A DNA stretch of 13,785 bases, from the NCBI GenBank assembly GCA_019412865.1, contig DXOJ01000360.1, positions 1-13,785 on the forward strand. Reading direction: 5' to 3'. A model generated the notes under the pieces. The model worked only from the letters and a program-made list of their open reading frames with translations, made no database searches and was not told the origin of the DNA. Of this stretch, positions 7,833 to 13,785 are shown piece after piece. The position numbers were made by a program, and so were the translations under genes. Source of the DNA: Bacteroides sp. (GTDB lineage: Bacteria; Bacteroidota; Bacteroidia; Bacteroidales; Bacteroidaceae). Positions within the stretch are counted from its first letter, which is position 1; each line of letters starts with the position of its first letter.

Positions 7833-9515
7833 ATGAAACAAAAGATAATCCTGTTACTACTGGTCGTAGGCACACTATTTGCCGCCTGCGAAGCCGGTCT
7901 GGAACGAATAGAAATTGCGTCGAACAACGAACAGTCCGTTTTTTCCGATAAAGTAAAAACCCGCAATGCACTCAACAACCTTTACGGTGCCATGCGTCAC
8001 ATAGCCGGTTATCACTCGTTCACGGCCAACAATAATCAGCAATTGCTGGATGCCGTAACCGATAATGGTCGCAACATGTTGTGGAACTTCCCCCTGTCAG
8101 CTTTCACGCAGTCTACTCTCAAGCCTGACGACGAACCGTTTGCCAGCGGCAATCTGCCGTGGCGCGATTACTACAAAGCCATACGTATGGCCAATGTGTT
8201 TTTGCGCAACATAGACTCCTCTCCTGTTACCGATGAGGAGAAAGCTGACATGAAAATTGAAGCCCGTTTTCTGCGTGCACTGTACTATTGCGAACTTTTC
8301 AAGATGTACGGTCCGCTGGTATTGCTTGGTGATGCCGTACCCAACGGTCAGGAACTGGAAGGCTTCGAGCGTCGCAACACAGACGAAACGATGGACTACA
8401 TCATCAACGAGTTGAACGAGCTCATTCCCGCCATGAAATGGGAGTGGACAACGGATGCTGACTTCGGTCGCGCCACCAAAGGCATGGCGATGGCCTATAA
8501 AGCACGCATGCTGCTTTATTATGCCAGTCCGCTACATACGCAGGGACTCAGCGAAGCCGATATCAAAACCCGCTGGCAGGCAGCCGCAGATGCGGCCAAC
8601 GCACTGATAACCGAAAATCGGTACGACCTTCACCCCAACTATGTTGAGTTTTTCAACACCCGCAAGAATGTGGAGAGCATCGTTTCATACCTGCGTGTTA
8701 TCGGCACCCAGGCCTACACCATGAGTCTCTCGTCCGAGTATGCTGGCGGTAACGTATGTGGCATGCGTCCTACTTTCAATATGGTAGATGCCTATACCAT
8801 GAAAGACGGACGTCAACCCATTCTGGGCTATGAGAACAATCAACCCGTATTCAACACCCAGGTTACGGATTACGACGATGAACAGTTCTGGCTCAACCGC
8901 GACCCTCGTCTAGAAATGCAAATCTTCCGCCACGGTGATCAGATACGGGTGAACGGTAGCGTGCATACCATCAACATGCGCATATACGATGAGGCTACTC
9001 CCAGCGGTCAGAATGGCTTCATGGTGAAGAAGTACATTAACCCCGACCACGACTTCCGTCAGGCCGGTGGTCTTGCACAGAACGTACAAATGATTCGGTT
9101 TGCCGAAGTTCTGCTTAACTTTGCCGAAGCACAAAATCAGGCCACCGGTCCGTCGGCTGCGGTTATCGGAGCCATCAACCGGGTGCGCGTTCGCGTTGGT
9201 GCCGATGCCCTTGACCCCACCAACGACCCTTACGGCAAACCGTGGACAAAAGCCTCGCTGAACAATCACATTATGGTAGAAAGGCGTATGGAATTTTTTG
9301 GCGAAGAGCACCGCTTCTGGGATGCCCGCCGCTGGAAACTCGGTTTCGAGATACTCGGTGCCACTGTTTACGGTGGTCAGGTAGATGAGAACGGCAAATA
9401 CAGCCGTTACTTTATCGAGAACCGCAAATTTGACGAGAAAATGTATTTTTTGCCCATACCGAACAATGAAATCAACAAGAGTGGCGGTAAAATCTGGCAA
9501 AATCCCGGATGGTAA
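7833..9515 (+). CDS. SusD/RagB-family surface glycan-binding lipoprotein (SusD2)
   Basis: A 560-residue SusD homologue and presumed lid and glycan-binding partner of SusC2. The signal peptide is short and clean (MKQKIILLLLVVGTLFAAC), with C19 as the lipidated residue. The SusD helical core shows EARFLRALYYCELFKMYG (143-160). The C-terminal signature VERRMEFFGEEHRFWDARRW is at 482-501, and the tail is MYFLPIPNNEI...NPGW. It differs clearly from SusD1 outside the family motifs, so the two pairs are not a recent duplication and may take different oligosaccharides. The next gene begins 23 bases after the stop, indicating one transcript. Confidence 0.96.
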   Translation: MKQKIILLLLVVGTLFAACEAGLERIEIASNNEQSVFSDKVKTRNALNNLYGAMRHIAGYHSFTANNNQQLLDAVTDNGRNMLWNFPLSAFTQSTLKPDDEPFASGNLPWRDYYKAIRMANVFLRNIDSSPVTDEEKADMKIEARFLRALYYCELFKMYGPLVLLGDAVPNGQELEGFERRNTDETMDYIINELNELIPAMKWEWTTDADFGRATKGMAMAYKARMLLYYASPLHTQGLSEADIKTRWQAAADAANALITENRYDLHPNYVEFFNTRKNVESIVSYLRVIGTQAYTMSLSSEYAGGNVCGMRPTFNMVDAYTMKDGRQPILGYENNQPVFNTQVTDYDDEQFWLNRDPRLEMQIFRHGDQIRVNGSVHTINMRIYDEATPSGQNGFMVKKYINPDHDFRQAGGLAQNVQMIRFAEVLLNFAEAQNQATGPSAAVIGAINRVRVRVGADALDPTNDPYGKPWTKASLNNHIMVERRMEFFGEEHRFWDARRWKLGFEILGATVYGGQVDENGKYSRYFIENRKFDEKMYFLPIPNNEINKSGGKIWQNPGW

Positions 9516-9538
9516 TAACCTTCAAAGCAAATAAGATT

Positions 9539-10432
9539 ATGAAACAAATCAATTACATACTGTTATTTATCGCAATGATTGCCGGAGTAATCATTGCTAC
9601 CAGCTGCGATAGCCGTGGCTATGAATACGACATTCCCGTGAACATTACATTCAACGGGGTGGACGCCAACAACATCGTGCAGATAGCGCACGGGGTAACT
9701 AGCTTCCGCGTAACAGGCACCATCACCTGCACCCAGGGCATCCGCCAGGTGGGTCTCTACAACGCCAACCCAAAAACGGGCGTTCCAGAGACTAATCCCA
9801 TTAGTGGAACAGATAAACTCTTTGACGAGGATATGCCGTTAAAGTACGACTTCGATTATACCATTGAGAACATTGAGAGCAACAAAGCTCTTCGCGTAAA
9901 AATCGTTTCGGGTGATGGTGAATCGTTTCAAGCGGGAATGGCCGTAAGAATTACCCCCGTGGTGGAATTCACCCTCGAACGTACCCTCGAATCATACGAC
10001 TACTGGTATGGCATGTATTTGGCCAGTTGGTACGAAGGCCGGGTGTATAAGCAACGCGACGTGGAACAATGGGCTTCCAGCGTAGATATCACTATGGGAG
10101 AAGTGAATGGTAAGCCGGTATTCGTCTCTCCAGATGCACGCACTAAGGCGGGCCGCGAGTCCTTCGTCGGAGCCAAAACCACAAAATTCGAGCGCACCAA
10201 TCTCACTGCCGCAGATTTCAATGCAGTGAAAGAGATAGATGCAACGCCGCTGCAAAACCTGACCGCTACGCAGGAGATGGTGGAAGTCACCGCCAACACG
10301 GTATATTCCTACCTTACTGCAGAAGGTAAGAAGGGACTTATTCTTGTTACAACACTTACTAAGGCTAATCACCGGGATATAGAAGGGGTGGTTATTCATA
10401 CTATTAAAGTTAGAGTGAAGAAAGAACTGTAG
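9539..10432 (+). CDS. Surface lipoprotein in the SusE-like position, putative glycan-binding protein
   Basis: A 297-residue lipoprotein whose precise family I do not recognise. The chosen ATG at 9539 gives a good signal peptide (MKQINYILLF...IIATSC, C23 lipidated). An ATG at 9509 in the same frame would overlap the end of SusD2 and add ten polar residues before the signal peptide, so I reject it. After the anchor, about residues 30-145 look beta-rich and could be an Ig-like domain. A strikingly aromatic stretch follows (153-178: Y153, Y155, W156, Y157, Y160, W164, Y165, Y170, W178), then a mixed C-terminal part ending in a beta-like IEGVVIHTIKVRVKK. Position directly after SusD2 is where PULs usually encode an outer-surface glycan-binding protein. 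The lipoprotein call is well supported; the binding role is inferred from context and the aromatic cluster. Confidence 0.85.
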   Translation: MKQINYILLFIAMIAGVIIATSCDSRGYEYDIPVNITFNGVDANNIVQIAHGVTSFRVTGTITCTQGIRQVGLYNANPKTGVPETNPISGTDKLFDEDMPLKYDFDYTIENIESNKALRVKIVSGDGESFQAGMAVRITPVVEFTLERTLESYDYWYGMYLASWYEGRVYKQRDVEQWASSVDITMGEVNGKPVFVSPDARTKAGRESFVGAKTTKFERTNLTAADFNAVKEIDATPLQNLTATQEMVEVTANTVYSYLTAEGKKGLILVTTLTKANHRDIEGVVIHTIKVRVKKEL

Positions 10433-10441
10433 TTTTATAAA

Positions 10442-10539
10442 CTGGGTGATAAATCTGCCTGACAAAGAAAGCCACAGGATAAATCCTTTTCGGGCTGATT
10501 CATCAGCCTGCTTCCTTGTTGGATAGATTTATCTCCCGG
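10442..10539 (+). ncRNA. Candidate structured RNA element (three-way junction) upstream of the sulfatase
   Basis: A long imperfect stem joins 10442-10471 to 10511-10539, with about 26 base pairs, three mismatches and one bulge. Its strongest part is GATAAATCT (10448-10456) with AGATTTATC (10525-10533). The enclosed bases form two further hairpins: AGGAT-AA-ATCCT (10476-10487), and the arms 10491-10499 and 10502-10510, which include the perfect GGCTGAT/ATCAGCC. Four outer pairs are G-U wobbles on the + strand, which would be A-C mismatches on the other strand, so the folded form would be the + transcript. It ends 17 bases before the sulfatase start. No T-run follows, so it is not a classic terminator. 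It may be a leader controlling the sulfatase, an RNA-processing site, or the remnant of a palindromic mobile repeat. Pairing was read by hand. Confidence 0.5.
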
Positions 10540-10556
10540 AGTAATATTAAAAAAAT

Positions 10557-12182
10557 ATGATAAACAAAAATCTTGCTTTGCCTGTAGCATTATTAACAGG
10601 TAGTATGATAGGCCCCACATCCTATGCACATGCACAGAGTGATAACAATCGCCCCAACATTCTACTCATCTTATGTGATGATATGGGTTACTCTGATATC
10701 GGCTGTTACGGCAGTGAAATTAATACGCCCAACCTCGACCAGCTCGCTTCCGAGGGTATCCGCTTTACGCAGTTTTATAACACGGCCCGAAGCTGTCCCT
10801 CTCGTGCCTCACTCATGACCGGGTTGCATCCGCACGAAACCGGAATAGGTCATATGACTGGCGGCGGTTCTAAGAAAGAAGCTTATCAGGGTTTTCTAAA
10901 CGATAAATGCATTACCCTTGCCGAAGTACTTGGTGCTTCTGGCTATACTACCAACATGTCGGGCAAGTGGCACATGGGTACCGAAGAAGTTGCCTGGCCT
11001 TATCACCGGGGTTTTCAGAATGTATATGCCATTCATAACTGGGTGGATAGTTACTGGCGTGTGCTCCGCGGCTGTGAGGTGTATCGTAACGATAAACTAT
11101 ATCTCTCTGCCAATCCACCGGAGGAAATTACTTACCGCGAAAACGGCAGTAACTGGTATACTACCGATGTTTTCACCGATGAGGCATTGAAACAGATTGA
11201 ATCATCCGTAGCACAGAACAAACCGTTCTTCTCCTACGTGGCCTACAACGCTCCTCACTGGCCACTCGAAGCACACGATTCGATTGTCGACAAATACATC
11301 GGCAAGTATTCCAATGGCTGGGAGCCTGTCATGAACGCACGTCTGAAACGCCTTAAAGATATGGGTATTATTGATAAAAACATTTCTATCGGTAAGCAGG
11401 ATATGGTAGATTGGAATACCCTAAGTGCCGACGATCGCGAAAACCTTGACTTCCGCCGCGCCATCTACGCTGCTCAGGTAGAAATATTGGATTTCAACAT
11501 CGGTCGCCTGGTAGCTAAACTCAAAGAACAAGGCGTTTACGAAAATACCGTGATAGTCTTCCTCTCTGACAACGGTTGCTCTGCCGAACCGGAAGATGTT
11601 CCTTTCGGCTACTCGTGGGAGAAGGATCGCAAGGCAAACTATCAGGAATGGAAACGCATCTCTGCCCGTACCGGAGCCAGTCAGGGAAAGATGTGGAGTA
11701 TCGCTAGCGATACGCCGTTCCGCATGTACAAGAAGTTCATCCACGAAGGAGGAATATCTACCCCGTCCATCATCAGCTATCCTTCTCAGGTAAAGAAGGC
11801 CGGTCGCCTGGAAAAAACTCCGTGTTATCTTCCGGATATCATGGCCACCTTTGTGGACCTGGCCGGGGCCAATTATCCAACAGAATTCAACGGTCACGAG
11901 GTTCGTGCAATGCGGGGCCGGAGTATTGTGCCTGTGATAAAGGCCAGAAAACTCACTCCCCACAAAATCATGACTTGGGAACACGAAGGTCATGGCGGTA
12001 TTCGTATGGGTGACTGGAAACTTGTTACCGAGGATATTATGAGCGATGAGTGGGAACTGTATAATATGAAAGTAGATCGTACGGAAATGAATGATCTTTC
12101 GTCCAAGAATCCTAAAAAAGCACAAGAGTTGAAGGCTGTCTGGGATAAGTGGGCAAGGGAGATTCAAGTATTGCCGAAGTAA
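10557..12182 (+). CDS. S1-family sulfatase, serine-type (arylsulfatase-like, probably subfamily S1_4)
   Basis: A 541-residue formylglycine-dependent sulfatase that hydrolyses a sulfate ester, probably on an imported glycan. An ordinary signal peptide (about 1-26, AHA|Q) without a lipobox points to the periplasm. Metal-binding D41 and D42 are in CDDMGYSDIGCYG. The modification motif is S79-C80-P81-S82-R83 followed by ASLMTG; aligned to (C/S)xPSR, S79 is the residue to become formylglycine, with a Cys in the variable place. Further active-site matches are K137 and H139 (GKWHMG), H234 (APHWPLEA), D338-N339 (SDNG) and K392 (RMYKKF...GGI). The stretch after APHWP, and the ending WELYNMKVDRTEMNDLSS, resemble Pseudomonas aeruginosa AtsA as I recall it, hence the tentative S1_4 label. 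Maturation needs an anaerobic radical-SAM sulfatase-maturating enzyme, which is not in this window. Codon use matches the upstream genes. Substrate and sulfate position are unknown. Confidence 0.95.
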   Translation: MINKNLALPVALLTGSMIGPTSYAHAQSDNNRPNILLILCDDMGYSDIGCYGSEINTPNLDQLASEGIRFTQFYNTARSCPSRASLMTGLHPHETGIGHMTGGGSKKEAYQGFLNDKCITLAEVLGASGYTTNMSGKWHMGTEEVAWPYHRGFQNVYAIHNWVDSYWRVLRGCEVYRNDKLYLSANPPEEITYRENGSNWYTTDVFTDEALKQIESSVAQNKPFFSYVAYNAPHWPLEAHDSIVDKYIGKYSNGWEPVMNARLKRLKDMGIIDKNISIGKQDMVDWNTLSADDRENLDFRRAIYAAQVEILDFNIGRLVAKLKEQGVYENTVIVFLSDNGCSAEPEDVPFGYSWEKDRKANYQEWKRISARTGASQGKMWSIASDTPFRMYKKFIHEGGISTPSIISYPSQVKKAGRLEKTPCYLPDIMATFVDLAGANYPTEFNGHEVRAMRGRSIVPVIKARKLTPHKIMTWEHEGHGGIRMGDWKLVTEDIMSDEWELYNMKVDRTEMNDLSSKNPKKAQELKAVWDKWAREIQVLPK

Positions 12183-12183
12183 A

Positions 12184-12321
12184 TATAAAGGAAAGTATAC
12201 TGTTATAGCTGGACAAAAAGAAGTGGAAGATTTTGAAATAATGAATCAGGCGCATCCGTTTTGTCGGCTGGAAATACCGGTCATGGATAAATATACGCAA
12301 GTAATAATTAAAAAGAAATAG
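12184..12321 (+). pseudogene. Possible C-terminal remnant of a lost gene upstream of GH127
   Basis: The gap after the sulfatase carries an open frame, shifted by one base from the sulfatase frame, that runs without a stop to a TAG at 12319-12321, only two bases before the GH127 start codon. It reads as plausible protein (for example GKYTVIAGQKEVEDFE and later HPFCRLEIPVMDKYTQV). Many of its codons begin with G or A, as in real genes. The tight stop-to-start spacing is what would be expected between two genes of an operon. The frame has no good start of its own: its first ATG (12241) leaves 26 codons. I cannot name a parent family. Chance openness in an AT-rich gap of this size remains possible. 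I see no promoter or terminator in the gap. Confidence 0.35.
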
Positions 12322-12323
12322 GA

Positions 12324-13785
12324 ATGAGACATCTATTAGTAGGATTTAGTTTGTGCATCTTGTCGACGGCTTGTGTGGAGGAAGAACAGCAGATCATCCC
12401 CATCCCCTTTAATCAGGTAACGTTGACTGATGGTTTTTGGAAAGAAAGAATGAAGACAGAGATAAGCGTTACAGTCCCTTTTTCTGTTTATCAGAGTGCA
12501 CCGGCTGTTGAACGCTTCAGGCGTTGTGCTGCTTTTCGTGCAGGTAAACCCACCGAACTGCCGGAAACACATCGCTTCATCAGTTCAGATTTATATAAGG
12601 TAATGGAGGGAGTTGCCTACTCACTTATGATACAGCCGGATGAGAAACTGGAAAAGTTCATGGATGATGTGACAGAGTTGATCGCTGCTTCGCAACAAGA
12701 AGACGGGTATCTGTACATTTCTCATATTTGTGGTAATCCCGATCCTCGTGAGATGGGAGAGAAACCTTATTCTTGGTTGGTGCATAGCCATGAACTCTAT
12801 AATGTAGGGCATCTGTATGAGGCCGCTGTTGCTTATTATCAGGCAACAGGTAAAGATAAACTGTTAAATGTTGCTATTAAGAGTGCCAAACATGTGAATA
12901 AGGTTTTCTTTGAAGGAGGAGATCCAAATTATAATAATGGAAAACCGGTTAATCAGGCTCCCGGACATGAGGAAATAGAACTGGCTCTTTGTAAATTGTA
13001 TCGGGTGACGAATGATCCATTGTATCTTGATATGGCTAAAAAATTTCTGGAGATTCGCGGAGTTACTTACCGTCCGGAGGGTGAAGGGGTGATGGCAGCT
13101 ACTTATGCACAACAACATGCACCGGTCAGCCAACAGACGGAAGCGGTGGGACATGCCGTGCGTGCGGCTTATCTTTATACGGCTATGGCACAGGTGGACG
13201 CACTGACCGGACTCCATGATTATGACAAGGCACTTCAGGCTATATGGAATAATCTGGTAACAACACGTATGCATATAACCGGAGGGCTGGGTGCAGTAGA
13301 AGGTATGGAGGGTTTCGGTGCTCCTTATGAGTTACCTAATCTGACAGCTTATAACGAGACATGCGCTGCTGTAGCAAATGTTTTTTTTAATCAAGGATTA
13401 TTTCTAGGTAGCGGTGATGCGAAATTTTGGGATATTGCCGAGCTGTCTTTATTCAATAATGCTTTAGCCGGAACTAACTTGAAGGGGGATCGTTTCTTCT
13501 ATGTGAACCCTTTGGAAGCTGATGGAGAAAGGCGTTTTAATCATGGTAATGGTGGCCGGGCCGAATGGTTCGGATGCGCATGCTGTCCTCCTAATATCTC
13601 TCGCCTCATTCTGCAAGTTCCAGGATATATGTATGCTTATAGTACAGATAATATTTATCTTACTCTTTATGGTGGGAGTAGAACAACAATTCCTTTGAAG
13701 GGAGGGAAAGTTGCTTTGGAGCAAGAGTCAGGGTATCCATTTGACGGAAAAGTACGCCTTATCGTTACTCCGGAGAAGAAAGAAC
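12324..13785 (+). CDS. GH127/GH146-like (DUF1680) beta-L-arabinofuranosidase, 3' end outside window
   Basis: The first 487 codons of a glycoside hydrolase of the DUF1680 superfamily; the frame is open at the window end, so the C-terminal part is missing. Characterised relatives release beta-L-arabinofuranose and related sugars through a zinc-bound cysteine nucleophile. The N-terminus has the family phrase FNQVTLTDGFWKERM. Active-site matches, using Bifidobacterium HypBA1 numbering from memory: E329 (as E322, acid/base), E345 and C347 (as E338 and C340, zinc ligands, in YNETC), and C420 and C421 (as C417, the nucleophile, and C418, in CACCPPN). The 16-residue spacing from E329 to E345 is identical. 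The signal peptide ends LSTAC with C17 the likely lipidated residue, and acidic EEE at 19-21 resembles a surface-export signal. The start at 12324 is preceded by AGGA-like purines. Codon use (AAT far above AAC) differs from all upstream genes. GH127 and GH146 cannot be separated here. Confidence 0.93.
   Translation, partial: MRHLLVGFSLCILSTACVEEEQQIIPIPFNQVTLTDGFWKERMKTEISVTVPFSVYQSAPAVERFRRCAAFRAGKPTELPETHRFISSDLYKVMEGVAYSLMIQPDEKLEKFMDDVTELIAASQQEDGYLYISHICGNPDPREMGEKPYSWLVHSHELYNVGHLYEAAVAYYQATGKDKLLNVAIKSAKHVNKVFFEGGDPNYNNGKPVNQAPGHEEIELALCKLYRVTNDPLYLDMAKKFLEIRGVTYRPEGEGVMAATYAQQHAPVSQQTEAVGHAVRAAYLYTAMAQVDALTGLHDYDKALQAIWNNLVTTRMHITGGLGAVEGMEGFGAPYELPNLTAYNETCAAVANVFFNQGLFLGSGDAKFWDIAELSLFNNALAGTNLKGDRFFYVNPLEADGERRFNHGNGGRAEWFGCACCPPNISRLILQVPGYMYAYSTDNIYLTLYGGSRTTIPLKGGKVALEQESGYPFDGKVRLIVTPEKKE

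Noticed and set aside
9509..9538. Earlier in-frame ATG for the small lipoprotein
   Set aside because: It overlaps the SusD2 stop region and adds ten residues before an otherwise standard lipoprotein signal peptide; the ATG at 9539 is better.
10442..10539. Intrinsic terminator after the lipoprotein gene
   Set aside because: No T-run follows the outer stem on either strand; the small inner hairpin at 10476-10487 is followed by only four Ts counting its last base, and is weak.
10794..10796. C80 of the sulfatase as the formylglycine residue
   Set aside because: The motif requires one residue between the modified position and PSR; C80 directly precedes P81, so S79 fits and C80 does not.
11421..12167. 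Long open frame on the - strand opposite the sulfatase (248 codons)
   Set aside because: Antisense to conserved sulfatase active-site regions and without recognisable domains.
1..13785. Insertion sequences, CRISPR arrays, tRNA or rRNA genes, phage or defence genes
   Set aside because: I looked for transposase-like frames, regular direct repeats and cloverleaf or rRNA motifs and saw none; all long genes are PUL components.

Overview
The window is a polysaccharide utilization locus (PUL) from a gut-type member of the Bacteroidota, most likely Bacteroides or a close relative. The signs are two SusC/SusD outer-membrane import pairs, lipoprotein signal peptides of the Bacteroidota kind, AT-rich translation starts without strong Shine-Dalgarno sequences, and an S1 sulfatase next to a GH127-type (DUF1680) glycosidase. 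All genes are on the + strand. I cannot name a species.

Layout: a 75-base leader with a near-perfect 22-bp palindrome; SusC1 (76-2904) and SusD1 (2916-4652); a 121-base gap; SusC2 (4774-7821) and SusD2 (7833-9515); a small surface lipoprotein in the SusE-like position (9539-10432); a 124-base gap that can fold almost entirely into a three-way-junction structure (10442-10539); an S1 sulfatase of the serine type (10557-12182); a 141-base gap that looks like the tail of a lost coding sequence (about 12184-12321); and a GH127/GH146-like beta-L-arabinofuranosidase cut off by the window end (12324-13785). No tRNA, rRNA, CRISPR array, insertion sequence or regulator gene is visible, and no stretch over 300 bases lacks a gene.

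Likely joint function: the SusD lipoproteins and the small lipoprotein capture glycan at the cell surface, the SusC barrels import oligosaccharides, the periplasmic sulfatase removes sulfate, and the GH127-like enzyme releases an arabinofuranose-like sugar. This suggests a sulfated, arabinose-containing glycan, but that is inference, and the last gene may have a separate history.

Most unusual points: SusC1 lacks the N-terminal carboxypeptidase-D-like domain and any recognisable TonB box, and has a shortened plug, while SusC2 is canonical; a structured RNA candidate precedes the sulfatase; and codon usage changes sharply between the sulfatase and GH127 genes, where the apparent gene-tail fragment lies.
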